Source of the DNA: Corbicula japonica
Lineage: Eukaryota > Mollusca > Bivalvia > Venerida > Cyrenidae
Assembly: GCA_038501625.1 (NCBI GenBank)
Contig: JAZAYU010000008.1
Span: forward strand, 11,160,938-11,224,937
Length of the DNA: 64,000 bases
Reading direction: 5' to 3'
In this document: one piece after another, positions 47,047-58,880 of the stretch
Layout of the letters: each line of letters opens with the position of its first letter
How positions within the stretch are numbered: the stretch's first letter is position 1
Program-made: the position numbers and the translations under genes
Notes under the pieces: model-generated
Databases searched by the model: none
What the model saw: only the letters and a program-made list of their open reading frames with translations
Told to the model about the DNA's origin: nothing

Positions 47047-47181
47047 ACTGCCGAACTCCCAAACAAATGGTATTTTTGGCAGGTGCGCGTCAGTGCATGT
47101 GTTAAAAGGATGAGTGCAAAAGGGTAAAAGGCTGATAAGAGTCAGCAGTGATAGATAAAAGATAAAAACACCTCCAGTCAT

Positions 47182-47639
47182 TTAGGGTCTGTTTGTTGCA
47201 TGCAAAGCCTTCTTGAAATTTGCAAGACTAGGCTGCATGACTACTATAGTGGGCAGGGAGTTCCACAGTATTATTGTATGCGGAAAGAACGAGAACTTGT
47301 AATAATCTGCAGTAGTGTGGATTTGTCTGTAGGAAAGAGGATGCATGTGCCTGGTCATTCTGTTGGGTCTCTCTAGGTATGGTGGTATAGGAACAGCTAC
47401 TAAGTTGTGTATTAATTTATAAAACAGGATCAGTCTGTTGTCCGTACGTCGTTGCTCTAATGTCATCCAACCCAGTTCCTGCTGCATGCGGGTGACACTG
47501 CTGAAGCCAGAGAAGTCACCCTTTACCCACCTTATAGCCCTTCTTTGAACCTGTTCCAATTTTTGTATATTTTTGGAGGTGTAAGGATTCCAAACTGAAG
47601 AGGCATATTCCAATTGGCTTCTGACTAGAGTTTTAAAAG
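47182..47639 (-). pseudogene. LINE ORF2 C-terminal part
   Basis: Encodes the post-RT region typical of jockey-like ORF2 products: LEYASSVWNP motif, KLEQVQRRAIRWV, then a WNSLP motif near the end and a stop at 47182. Continuous in sense with the RT segment at 49433 once the CAGGGG insertion is recognised. Confidence 0.85.
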
Positions 47640-47644
47640 CAGTT

Positions 47645-49427
47645 CAGGGGTTTTCCTAGCCATTTTGGGAAAAGGACCCTGGCCAGAATTGGGAAAATGT
47701 TAGTGCGTGAAATGTCTCATTTTGGGAATTTTTATCAACTAAAATACAAGTTTTGGGAATTTTGAAATCATTGTTTTATGCATTTTCCCCCTTTTTTAAA
47801 ACTTTTACAAGGAAGGATCAGTTTACTTTTTATTCACTCTGGGTGGTTTAGTGTTTAAAACCTACATACAGGCTTTTTTCAGAAAAAACTCAAGGTATGG
47901 AATAATTTTAATTTGTTGAAGTCAACAAATGACTATAACAAAATATTTCTTTGTTACTGCTTTCAGACAAGCAAAAAGTTACACCCTCGTGTTGCTCCGT
48001 TTGTCCAGATTCTGGTTGACGTTGTGACGTTTCTTGTTCAGTGTTTTTTTGTTGCCATTTCTTGCAACGGTCAACAATTGACAAACAGCCTTTTGAATCC
48101 CGTTTACGACTTTTTTTGAGTAGTATTTGCTATTACAGTAAAACTTCGAAAACTTGAATACTCAGGGGGATTTTGAAAATGTTCAAGTTTTCCAAGGTTC
48201 TCGAGTTTTGGAGGTTTTTCTTTATGAGGTCCGATTTTTTCCAGTCAAATAGTATAAATACATGTTTGTGACCTTGTTTTTGACTTCGTTATCGTGTTAT
48301 CATCTAACTTAATTTTAAATGATTAATTTGACACAATATTTTGTTAAACTGTTATATCTGTTTGAAAAGGGTTTTGATGATTTTTTTTCAAGAAAACAGC
48401 TTTTAAAAAATTCTTGAAATTGTCCGAGAACTATTATACTTTACAAACGGTGCGTCGTTATTTTTCATAAGTAAAATTTACTAGGTCCCGTCAAAATTCA
48501 AAGATACCAATTGCCTCGTTTCATTTTCTTAAATTTGAGATAAAATTAATCCTAATAAAAATCTCGTAATTATCGTCTGATCGCAGCCATCTACCAAGTG
48601 GTCATAGAATTATATTCTTTCATTAAAACCTGTTTTTTAATAGGATCAATTAAAACACGATAGATACTGACAACTAACAATTAACCGGCTATATAACCCG
48701 TCACAATGTTGAAATCTACCCGTCATCGAGTTTTCCGATTTTCCTGTCACTGTTTACCAATTACTCCCGAGAGGTGCGAAAATTGATCGCTCATTTCTTA
48801 CTCGAGTTTTCCAGTGTAAACAAAGAAGAAATATGTTTCAAGGGACCGACACCTGTCCTGGAGAATTCGATATCTCGAAGTTGGAGTTTTCCATGGTATT
48901 TTTATATAGAATATATAAGAAAATTTGTCGGGACCAGCAAAACTACTTTGAGTTTTCCCAAGTGCTCGAGTTTTTGATGTTCGAGTTTTCGAAGTTTTAC
49001 TGTACGAGAGGCCATACTCGGTAACGTATTAGTGTTAATATCGCGAAAACGAATGATTTGTTTTACTCCAAATCGCCTATTAACTCCGATCAATTTTATT
49101 TGGTTAAAACTTCTTTGAACAGAACGAAATGTCCATTTTCTCGGCACGGACCAGTATCTGGACGAACTGTTCTCCATACAGACACATAATTATACTGTAT
49201 GCACCACATTTTACACCTGATTGTGACGTCACATGCATAGTGCAAGATAAAGCAGTCAGTTGTTGTTTACAACGTAAAGCGAAAGTTAACACTGTTTCTT
49301 ATGTTTTGAAAGTTATCTGTGGATTCAATTGGGAAAAATGGAAGAAATTTCGGATTGGGAAAGGGTCCGTTTGCTTTGGGAATGGGTCCGTTTTCCGGAC
49401 CCTTAGAAAGCCTAGCGAAAACCCCTG
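47645..49427. mobile_element. CAGGGG...CCCCTG element B (1783 bp), hAT-like
   Basis: Ends CAGGGGTTTTCCTAG and, complemented, CAGGGGTTTTCGCTAG; 5-bp duplication CAGTT at 47640-47644 and 49428-49432. It interrupts the LINE ORF between residues that are otherwise adjacent. Subterminal text TTGGGAAAAGGACCC on the left and GGGTCCGTTTTCCGGACCC on the right is shared with element C. It contains a nested pogo-like MITE (48136-49002). No transposase. Confidence 0.82.
48136..49002. mobile_element. pogo/Tigger-like MITE, 867 bp, nested in element B
   Basis: TA on each side (48134-48135, 49003-49004). Ends CAGTAAAACTTCGAAAACTT and, complemented, CAGTAAAACTTCGAAAACTC; the next three bases (GAA) also match. 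Repeated GAGTTTTC motifs inside both ends. No transposase ORF. Confidence 0.82.
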
Positions 49428-49432
49428 CAGTT

Positions 49433-51245
49433 TCACGAATTTAAACATTTTTAGTTTTGATGTTTCTTCGAATAAATCCTAAAGTTTTGTTTGCGGATGA
49501 AGTGATGTTATCAATATGTTTGTTCCATGAGAGGTCTTTGGATAGTGTTACTCCTAGATATTTTGCAGAATCTACATGTTCTAATATATGTCCATGAAGT
49601 GAATAATTAAAAATTTTGGTACGCTTGTTCCTGGTTATGTTGATGACTTGGCATTTACTTGGATTGAATTCCATGTCCCATTTCTTTTCCCAAATTTCTA
49701 AACTGTTTAAATCAGTCTGAAGAGTTGTACTGTCTTGGGGCTTTACAATTGCTAAATACACAGCAGTGTCATCCGCAAACAGCCTGACCTGGGATTGGAT
49801 TGAATCAGGTAAGTCATTTATATATAGCAAAAATAATAAGGGGCCGAGAACTGAGCCTTGGGGTATGCCAGATGTGACTGGGACTTCAGATGAGAATTCT
49901 CCATCAAGAACTACATGCTGTGTACGACCAATTAGGAAAGATTTTATCCAATAAAGGGTACTGTTTGTAATACCATGTTCATGTAGTTTTTACAATAATT
50001 TGAGGTGATTAACTTTATCAAAAGCTTTACTAAAATCTAAGAGTATGAGGTCTGTCTGTTGTCCGTTGGTCATGTTTCTGGCTAAGTCGTCTACTAATTG
50101 AATGAGTTGGGTTTCACAGGATCTTTTTTCTCTAAAACCATGTTGAAGTTCCTAAAGTATGTTGTATTTATTGAAATGGTTTGTGATGTTTGAGGCTACT
50201 ATATGTTCTAGTATTTTGCAGAGTATGCAGGTAAGTGAAATGGGTCTGTAGTTAACGGCATCTTCCTTATTTCCCTTTTTGAATAGAGGTGTTACATTTG
50301 CCGAGGTCCAAATTTTAGGAAGTATGCCTTGGTTGAGAGATTTTTGAAAGAGAATGCTAAGAACAGGTGCAATTTGGTATCTAAGTTCTTTAAGGACTAG
50401 AGGTTTTATGTTATCTGGCCCTGCTGCTTTATGTGGATTAAGTTTTTCCAGTAATTTTAGAATACCATCTGTAGAAATAATAATAGTTGGCATGCTAGGG
50501 TACTTTTGTTTGAACTGAGCCGGTATATCTTTTTCGTTGAAGCTATTCCAGATTTTACTCATGCATGTTTGGGAGAGTTTTATGGGAGAAACAGGGGTAA
50601 AAACAGATTGAAACTGTTTATTTAAAATATTGGTGATATCACTTTTATTTGATTTAGATTTTTGTGTAATGGGATCGAAAAGAGTTGAAATGCCTTGAGA
50701 ATCTTGTCTAGCAGATTTAAGTAGACTATATAATTTTTTACTATCAAATTTTTTTTGTTCTTCATCTGTGTTTTCCGAATTTATACCCAAGACGTATTCA
50801 ATGTAATTATTATAAGCAGAACTTATTTTAGCTTTAATTTTATGTTTAAAATTTAGAAAGGAATTTCTATTTGCTGGGCTACCATCTCTTTTTTGTTTTT
50901 TATAAAGCTTATCTCTTTTTCTTATAAGGCGTTTTATTTCCTGTGTTATCCAGGGAGAGATGTTTTTGTACCAATGCGTTTAATGGGAACAAAAGAATGT
51001 ATACCATCTGTGATTTTTTCTAAGAAGGAAGACCAAATTTCTTCAACAGACATATTGTCATGGGTTTTTAAAACTTCATCTTTGAATGATTCCATATAAG
51101 ATTTAAAGTCCTGCCAGTTTGTTTTTCGATAAAGTGGAACATTCCTTGGTTTTTGTTTGACTATGTTTGGTTTCAGATGGACAGTAACTGATATAATATC
51201 ATGGTTGGAAATACCTGGAGTTACACTACTTTTACTGGTAAAATA
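49433..51245 (-). pseudogene. LINE ORF2: endonuclease end and reverse transcriptase
   Basis: From 51245 downward: SNHDIISVTVHL, the end of an APE-type endonuclease domain; a basic linker; then RT with YRPISLTCILCKILEHIVAS, LLDFSKAFDKVNH (motif A), GIPQGSVLGPLLF (motif B) and LFADDTAVYLA (catalytic FADD, motif C). It stays in one frame but has two in-frame stops, TAG at about 50149-50151 and TAA at about 49990-49992. Inactive. The 5' end is missing, as in typical truncated LINE copies. Confidence 0.88.
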
Positions 51246-51420
51246 TATAAATAAAATTCTTCTTTATTAAAGCATGTACATTGTTATTGTAAATGCTTCG
51301 ATTATATAACTGATGATTGATCAAAAAGGGTTGTTCGATTATTTCCGATGATGGATTATGATTTTTGTCCGATTATGAAACCCTACTCGTGATCGATATG
51401 CCCGTATTATTTATTAATTA
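51246..51420. other. Spacer
   Basis: AT-rich, no recognised feature. Confidence 0.4.
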
Positions 51421-52838
51421 GGCCAAAATAAAAAATAGCTGTGGTTAAGGAAACCCGACCGACCCTATTTTTAACTGCCGACCCCAACGATTTTTTTTTG
51501 CATTTCCGGAAAAATAGTTGCCCACAATGACGTTTTACACTGCAACACCATTATATCGCGGACCTCGGGGTCCAAGTCCGCCAACCGCGATATAAACGGA
51601 GCGCGATATAAGTAAATAATCACGCTAAAACAACTAGAATCTATTTGTTTTTGCTGTCAGATTCATGTATATCGCGGTGTTGCGTAATTAACACGCCATG
51701 AAATCTACAGGTACGTCGGGGAGTATGTTCTGTGCTGGAAAATGTTTAAAAACAACTTTTTATATAATTTTTTATGTTTTTAAACCACTTTTAACACAAA
51801 ATGTAATAAACTTCGTTTGCCGATAATGACGTAATACGACATGAAAAAAGCGTGCATTTCGTGACTTTGTCGCCAATGTTGATTGGTCTTTTTACCACCC
51901 ACGTAGAATGAACAAACATATTATAGATTGTAAATGTACAAAAAATTTGGATCCACGGACCAAGCTTAATATATTGGATATCGTGATATAACGTTCGTGA
52001 TATAACGTTCGTGATATAACGGAGCCGCAGTGTAATTGCATGGGGAGTTGGTTTTAACATTATTTTGACATCAGACCGGTAAAATTAGAAGGAACTTCGA
52101 CAATATTTCACGAAAATCCGGATCACGAAAATAGGTGACAATTAGACCAACACTACTCCCTTTTTTATATTGATTTACATGCAACATTGTCTTTTTAATA
52201 AAAAAGATTTCATGTGGTAAAATATATTAATTTACATACATCTGACAACATGTTTAGTGCAAAAATCACTTAAGCTTTTATAATTTTCAATAAATATATT
52301 TAAATTCAATAATTTCAGATTGATGGTACAATCCCACTCTCAGAGCTGGCAGCATTTCGTATAAAGATGCTGAAGATTTCATGAAAAATTATATGGGTAT
52401 CAAATGAAGTCCGTCAAATTCATATGGACTTCGGGACAAAAGATTTTTTTGACTTCGGGACAAAAGATTTTTTTGATATGTAAAAAGGATTATGCCCGAC
52501 ACTATTTGGGGGCTTGGTTAAAGCTTGTCTGCCGTAAGGTCAGTTGCAGATGCAGATGGAATATTAATATTGGTTAAATGTGATACATAAAAAAGCAAAA
52601 ATCAACAATACCACACGCTGAAAGTAACAAAATGATATACCTTATATCTACCTATCTACTACATGAATGTACTGCTAATACATTTCTAAAACAAGCTCTT
52701 CATGCCGAAAGAGTCGCTCATATATAGCTCTATATTTATAAAAAAAATAAAAAAAATAAAATTAAAAAAAATCCCTACCTACCCTCCTACATTTTTCTGA
52801 CAGCGTTTCCTGAACCACAACTATTTTTTTATTTGGCC
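51421..52838. mobile_element. Foldback element with ~34-bp TIRs, carrying a nested MITE
   Basis: Left GGCCAAAATAAAAAATAG-C-TGTGGTT and the complement of the right end GGCCAAATAAAAAAATAG-T-TGTGGTT, followed by AGGAAAC in both, agree at about 30 of 34 bases. Inside are the MITE at 51538 and a two-copy direct repeat GACTTCGGGACAAAAGATTT (52428 and 52452). Superfamily and target duplication unresolved. Confidence 0.65.
51538..52032. mobile_element. TA-flanked MITE, 495 bp, nested
   Basis: TA at 51536-51537 and 52033-52034. Ends CACTGCAACACCATTATATC and, complemented, CACTGCGGCTCCGTTATATC (16 of 20). Near the right end GTTCGTGATATAAC occurs as a short tandem repeat. Tc1/mariner or pogo type likely. 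Confidence 0.7.
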
Positions 52839-53234
52839 TTATAAAAATGCACTAACATTCATCTATAACTTTGACAATCCTATTTTAAGAATCCTCAGCT
52901 ATTTAGTCAAATATTTACGTAAGTTCTTTCCCCGTTACTGACCATGCTCAATAAATAGTAACAAAAGTTGGTACGAACACTTTCAAGTACAAATATATAA
53001 TGCCCTAACGGCAGTTGAGACAGGGACGTAGGCAAGCTACATTCACAGAAATCCTTCATATTGGTCGTTTAAAGGTTTTAACTTACCAGAAGTGTATGAC
53101 AATCTCTCAAAACCTACAGAAGACAGCTTAAACTTTCGTTGCTTAATTTGAGGATAAACATACAGAAGAGTAACAAAGGGAGATGATAAAAGCGTCAAGA
53201 ACAAATTCACCATAAACACCACAATTCAACATTT
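52839..53234. other. No supported gene
   Basis: A minus-strand ORF of about 40 codons (53213 down to 53093) with a hydrophobic N-terminus ends at a TCTG|GTAAGT donor-like site; too weak to call. Confidence 0.3.
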
Positions 53235-53636
53235 GGGTGGACGGGTAGTCCAGTGGTAACGCGCTGGTCTACCAATCCGGAGGTCGTGAGTTCGAAACCC
53301 GAATATATTTTTAAACCTAACACTAGCTGGTGTTGTTAAGCACTTTAAAATGTGGGGAATACCGCCTAATTTAAATCTCAAGGAAAAATAACTGAAACTC
53401 GCTAAGGATTCTCTGGCGGTACTAGCCGCCAGACAAATTTGGTTTACTACTGTCGCTGTCTGCTAGATGCGCAGTGAAACAGTCAACTGAGTGCTCTAAC
53501 AGTTACAACAATGGTGCTAAGCACATATTCATCACCATAAACATTATGAGGGTGAAAATATATGTTCTGGAAAACCAGACTGGACAAAAGTTAACTAGGT
53601 GCACCCTAGAATATGGTTAAACCCCCAGAGGAAATG
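53235..53636 (+). mobile_element. tRNA-derived SINE
   Basis: The head (53235-53302) is tRNA-like with a perfect A box TAGTCCAGTGG (53246-53256) and a near-perfect B box AGTTCGAAACC (53289-53299, one change from GGTTCGANNCC), i.e. an internal pol III promoter. Weak T-stem pairing shows it is not a working tRNA. The body has a perfect hairpin TCTGGCGG/CCGCCAGA (53412-53433) and a GTGCTAAGCAC palindrome. The 3' end is not sharply defined and no poly-A or partner-LINE tail is recognised. Confidence 0.55.
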
Positions 53637-53884
53637 ATTCTTTACCACTGACTGCTGAATATTATTAATTTTTGAACAAAAACATAAAATGATGATATTT
53701 TAAGAGACCTGATGGATAGCCGCCTTAGAACGGTCAGTGGCAAAACTTTCATGATAATAATAATTATAATAAAATCTTTATTTAAAGAAGAATTCCAATT
53801 AAGTGTACATATAACAAAATTTAATGTAAACTTATTTTCAATTGGGTCTTCTATAACAATTAACAATGAAAGAAATAACACATC

Positions 53885-53935
53885 CACGCATACACACACA
53901 CACGCTCGCACACACAAACACAGACACACTCCAAA
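53885..53935. repeat. Imperfect (CA)n microsatellite
   Basis: ACACACACACGCTCGCACAC and surrounding CA dinucleotides, inside the LINE 3' UTR. Confidence 0.85.
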
Positions 53936-54255
53936 CACAAATACAGAAAATATTTAAAAAATTACAGCAGACAGACAATAGTAGGTGTTAAATATATCGA
54001 AACTTAGAATATAAACTGTGAAGACATATGAAACAAAATATTGTGTTGCGGTGTTCTTACATAGGCAATGTATAATCAAGTGAACATATTCAAAAACCAA
54101 GGTATTAAAAACGTTACGTATAGTGTAGAACAATTCAACCACAATGGATTATTAGTATCCCAGTTCATTTATATAGATTAAATACATGTAGTAATAATAA
54201 GAATGCTAACAAAGGTTGAGGCATGTGAGTATTCCATGAACCTGAAAAAAGTAGC

Positions 54256-55042
54256 TTAAAAAAGATCATTTTGTAAAAGATAAGATTTAAGTTTCTTTTT
54301 GAATAGAACAATATTGTTTGAAGATCGAATATGCAAAGGAGTTGAGTTCCAAACGTTCATTCCCGTAAATCTAAAAGAATTTCGTAATACATTAGTTCGG
54401 GGACGGATAAGTTGTATGTCTTTCCAAGAAGATGATCTCAAGTTGTATGATTCGTTATTAGCTACAGGCAATATGTTTGTGATATAATCAGGTGCAAGTT
54501 TATTTAAGGCTTTATATACAATTAACCCTGAATGATATTTACATCTGCTAAAGAATGATAACCATTTTAACGTTGTGAATAACTCCTTTGGTTGCGTTTG
54601 TATATGTTTGTGCAGAATTATTCGCGCAGTACGCTTTTGTAATTTTATAATTCTATTCAATGCTGATGTATTAGCATGGCTCCAAATGACGCACCATAAT
54701 CAAGTATAGGCACAATATACGCATTATAAAATAATTGCCTCATTTCAGATGTAAGAAAATAGGATATTCTCTTTAATAATGAAAATTGAGACACTACTTT
54801 TGAGCACGTTTTATTTATATGTTCTTTCCAACTTAGTGTATTGTCTACATAAATTCCAAGTAACTTTTGGCATTTAACATTTTTAATTTGAACATGGTTG
54901 ATAAATAGTTTCAAATCAGGTTCACGATTAGCTTGTCTTTTAGATGTTATAATCATACAAGTAGTCTTTACTGCCATGTTGTTTTTGTGGCACCAAGTGT
55001 CAATCACATTAAGATCATTCTGTAGTTTTTCTTCTATAACTT
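54256..55042 (-). pseudogene. LINE ORF2 C-terminal fragment with frameshift
   Basis: First part reads KLQNDLNVIDTWCHKNNMAV and KCQKLLGIYVDNTLSWKEHI, the region after the RT active site in jockey/CR1-like ORF2; the second part reads IKLQKRTARIILHK and MNVWNSTPLHIRSS. The two lie in different frames; a single-base loss near 54680 explains this. The active-site motifs are absent, being upstream of the break. Confidence 0.8.
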
Positions 55043-55489
55043 TGTCGCGAAGAAGCGAATTCACCAATAATTCACCGCCGGTGTAGATTTTATCAACTTT
55101 CACCGCCGGTGTAGACAGCATAACTTGGGCCGCCGGTGCTCTTGTAATGATGGTCATGTGACTGGGGACTTATTAAGTAAACTATAAAAACTGACGGTAG
55201 TAAAAAAGGACTAGTTTTTTTTGGAACCAGTGTTAAAAGACAAAAAGTGATAATAAGGTTAAAGTAAAAGAAAAAGTGTTTGATAAAAGTTAAAAATTGT
55301 GAAAGGATTAAAAGTGTAAATTTAAAGCATATAATTAAAAGTGCTAAAAATATTTAAATAATATAACATATATTATATTGATTTATTAATATAAATAATT
55401 GAAATTAAATATTAAATAGTGTAACGTATTATATGCGTTCTTTTATCAATTTACTTAATTATGTGGGAAATAAATATAACTTCGCCACA
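55043..55489 (+). repeat. BEL/Pao 5' LTR (447 bp)
   Basis: Begins TGTCGCG and ends CACA, as usual for BEL-type LTRs. Contains ACTATAAAAA (TATA box, 55181-55190), AATAAA (55469-55474) shortly before the end, and three CGCCGGTG motifs in the first 100 bp. No second LTR to align, so the boundaries rest on the TG...CA rule and the adjacent primer site. Confidence 0.65.
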
Positions 55490-55493
55490 GAAA

Positions 55494-55511
55494 TGGTCCT
55501 GCGAACCGGAT
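55494..55511 (+). promoter_or_regulatory. Primer-binding site
   Basis: TGGTCCTGCGAACCGGAT starts with TGG, four bases after the LTR end; its complement ends in CCA like a tRNA 3' end. The donor tRNA is not identified. Confidence 0.65.
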
Positions 55512-55744
55512 ACCGATGAAACAGTGGATATTAGTTGACTGTGTTTAATTACCGAATTTTATTAGTTGCATGGATATATTGTATTGGTGTATTAACGTTC
55601 AGTAATGGAAATAATTATTTTTTTTTGTGTTTTAATATATTCATGTGGATACATTGGTGTTACATCGGATGATAAATATGCACCAACTTCACAGTGACTG
55701 TTTTTTTTAAAAAGGTGTAGTCATTAAAACAGACAGCAGACATA

Positions 55745-57694
55745 ATGGCGAATATACCGACACTCAAAGGGGTAAGAACCCGCTTTAGAAACATTTTAGA
55801 TAAAGAAATTACAAACGCAACTGCAATATGTAGTTCGGAAATTATTGATAGTGAGAGAAATATTCGTTTACAGGAAGCTAGAAAATGCTTGAAAGTGATA
55901 AAGCTGTATATAGGTAGATTACAAGAACAAACGAGAACACTGAGTGATGCCGTTGGTGATAAAGATTTAGAATTTATAGAAAGAATAACGGAAGAAGACT
56001 GTGATCTAATTTTTAAGGCAGATAGTACCGGAATTGATTTAGAAGAATTCATTTTGTGCCAGGAAAAAGTAAAAGACATTGAAAGAAAAGAAACCACGCC
56101 ATCTGTGTATGAAATGCAAATGTTAGAAATGCAAGGCCAAATACAAAAAATGCTGGATTATCAGTTACGTCAAATGAAAGAGAAGCGTGAAAGAAAAGAG
56201 GAAAAAGAAAAACACATATCGACAGCAATAAAATTACCAAAAATAGATCTTATCACTTTTAATGGAGATAAGATGCAATGGGCTGCGTTTTGGGACTCTT
56301 TTGAATGCACTGTGCATAACAACAGCAAACTTTCGAACATAGAAAAGTTTAATTACCTGTTGAGTAAAATACGCGGTGACGCTCAGAGTGCAGTGGCTGG
56401 CTTTTCTCTCTCAAACGAAAACTATGAAATAGCAGTGAAAACTCTTAAAGAAAGATTTGGAAACAAACAAGAGGCAATTAATTTACACTACAGCGAACTG
56501 ATAAATATTCCATCACCAACATACAAAGTTCAACATCTTAGAACATTCCTTGATACTATTGAAAAGAACTTACGCAGTTTAGAAGTACTTAGAGAAAATG
56601 TAAATCAGAATGTTTTTGTCTCGATTATTTCTTCGAAGCTACCAGCCGGCGTGTTGAAACAGTTGGAATTAAAAAAGGGGGCAAATGTCGAATGGACAGT
56701 GGAGCTTTTGAGACACGAAATGTACGAATACATTTCCGCTTGTGAAAAGGCTGAGAAAGTAAATCAAGATGGAAAACCCAAAACTCAACATGAAAAAACA
56801 AAGCCACAATTTCAAACATCAAATACGAACAGAATTGCAGGATCTGCTGAAGCGCTTTTCAGTACAACCAACTCTGATTCTCACAATACGACTACACAAA
56901 AATGTAGATTTTGCAGTGAAGCACACTGGAGTGATGAATGCATGAAGTACACAACACTAGATCAGAGGAAGCAAAGACTTAAAGGCGCATGTTATAAATG
57001 TTTACGGGACGGACACCTGTCCTCAGAGTGTAAATCAAAACGAGCTTGCGCTCATTGTAGGATGTTTAATAGTCACAGGAGTCTATGCCCGAAAAAATTT
57101 AATGTAACGATGTCCAATGTTCATCTAACAGAAGAACTGTACGGAGGCGAAAACGAACTACAATGTGAACAGTTTGTAGCCAATGACTCACCAGTGTTAG
57201 TATCCTCAAACGAAATGGTTCTGATGCAAACTGCAAAAACATTCGTGAGTAACCTAAATAAAAATTCAGGTGAACATGTCCGACTACTGTTAGATTCGGG
57301 GTCACAACGAACATATATCACGGAATCACTTGCCAAGAAACTCGGACTAAAATGTGAGAATGAGCACGAAATTAAGCTTGTTACCTTTGGTAGTGATAAG
57401 CCTTCAACCATCAAGACTAAGTCTGTAAAATTCAGTCTCCAAATGAACAGTGGGCAGTTTATGGACATATCAGCAAATGTGGTACGTACCATAAGTGGAG
57501 CTATTCAAAGAAACCCTGTGAATAATTTACTACGTGGTCAAATAGGACATTTGCTTAACAGTGTTAGCATGGCAGATACAATACCTAGTGAAAGAGAAAT
57601 CGCCACAGTAGAAATATTGATCGGTAATGATTACTACCTTGACATTGTTATGCCTCAAAGAATTGAAGTTCATCCAGGCCTATATCTTCATTAA
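55745..57694 (+). pseudogene. BEL/Pao gag and aspartic protease
   Basis: 649 codons from ATG to an in-frame TAA. Residues about 1-150 are helical and charged; about 165-300 match the BEL gag core (KIDLITFNGDKMQWAAFWDS, DUF1759-like). Three zinc-knuckle-type Cys/His clusters follow at about 386-440 (CRFCSEAHWSDEC, CYKCLRDGHLSSEC, CAHC). The retropepsin active site LLLDSGSQRTY is at about 512-522 (DUF1758-like). The next open stretch is in the same frame, so the stop breaks a single polyprotein as is usual for BEL. Confidence 0.88.
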
Positions 57695-58880
57695 AGTTCC
57701 AAGCTGGGGTGGATTTTAACTGGAAGAATGAACGAAGAAAATTCTGACAAAAGTGAATTTCAGACATATAGTAGTATGTTGATATTGTCATATGAAGCAA
57801 ACAATCAAAATATCCTTACTAGTATTGACAATATCATGCAAAGAAAGCCTGATTTGAGTGATTTTTGGAACGTAGAATCTATTGGGATAGTAGACAAAGA
57901 AGACTCGCTGGGAGATAAAATGGCCATGGAACAGTTCAAGAAAAACCTAAAATTTGAGAATGGTCGCTATTACGTGACTTGGCCTTGGAAAGACAACAAC
58001 ACAGATTTACCCACAAATAAAGAGCTTGCTAAAGGACGATTAAATTCGTGTGTGAAAAAACTTATCAAAGCGCCTGAACTACTACAAAAGTACGACGACA
58101 TTATACAAGACCAATTAAACAAAGGGATCATTGAAAAGATTGATGAAACTATGAACGAAGGCAAAATTCACTACATTCCACATCATGCGGTTATAACACC
58201 ACAGAAAACCACAACGAAAGTGCGAATCTTTTATGATGCATCAGCTAAGACAAAACGAGAATTCAGCAGTCTGAACGAAAGCTTATATAGAGGACCAGTT
58301 CTCTTAGAAGATTTATGCGGTCTACTAATGCGATTCAGAACAAACAAAATAGCCATAGTATCAGATATCGAAAAGGCTTTTTTGATGGTAGGTTTGCAAG
58401 AACAGGATAGAAATGTAACACGATTTTTTTGGTTAAAGGATGCCAATAACCCATCTGCTGACTATTCCAATGTACAGGAGTACCGATTCTGTCGAGTACC
58501 CTTTGGTGTTATATCATCTACTTTTTTATTGGCAGCAACAGTGCAAGCGCATTTAGAAAGATATGGCACCAATATAGCACAGAAAATCAAAAGAGATATT
58601 TATGTTGATAATGTCATAACAGGTACAGACACAACAGCTGAAGCGATAGAACTTTATATGAACTCAAAGAGAATGTTTAAGGACGCCTCAATGAATCTCA
58701 GAGAATGGATTTCAAACAGTTCCGAAGTGATGCAATTTATACCAGAGGACGATAGAGCATCAACCGAAGATTTGACGATTCTTGGTCATAAATGGGACTG
58801 TATCATGGATACAATTTCGATAAAGAAACCAGCTTTGGCTAAAATTGAAAATGAAATAACAAAAAGAACCATATTACAAT
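57695..58880 (+). pseudogene. BEL/Pao reverse transcriptase
   Basis: Opens with SKLGWILTGR, the usual BEL protease-RT junction, and runs in the gag frame. Motifs: VRIFYDASAK, IVSDIEKAFLMVGL (motif A aspartate), RVPFGVISSTFLLA (motif B) and YVDN (catalytic box; BEL elements often have YVDN/YVDD). The frame changes near 58880 where one base is missing. Confidence 0.88.

Larger units (their letters stand above)
46984..51245 (-). mobile_element. Dead jockey/CR1-like LINE, 5'-truncated and interrupted
   Basis: Read on the minus strand: the end of the endonuclease domain (from 51245), reverse transcriptase, C-terminal domain to the stop at 47182, a short 3' UTR, and a tail of GATA/GATG/GATGG tandem repeats (46985-47046), a common 3' end for CR1/L2-type LINEs. 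The body is split at 47640-49432 by a CAGGGG element with CAGTT duplicated on both sides. Confidence 0.85.
53750..55042 (-). mobile_element. Second LINE, 3' fragment, cut by the BEL element
   Basis: Minus strand: ORF2 C-terminal region (55042-54256), a 3' UTR containing an A/C microsatellite (about 53885-53935), an AATAAA near 53775 and an (ATT)n-like tail at about 53753-53770. The 5' side ends where the BEL LTR begins, so it is either truncated by that insertion or was already broken there. Confidence 0.75.

Noticed and set aside
53235..53302. Functional tRNA gene
   Set aside because: A and B boxes are present but T-stem pairing is broken and the sequence continues into a SINE-like body.
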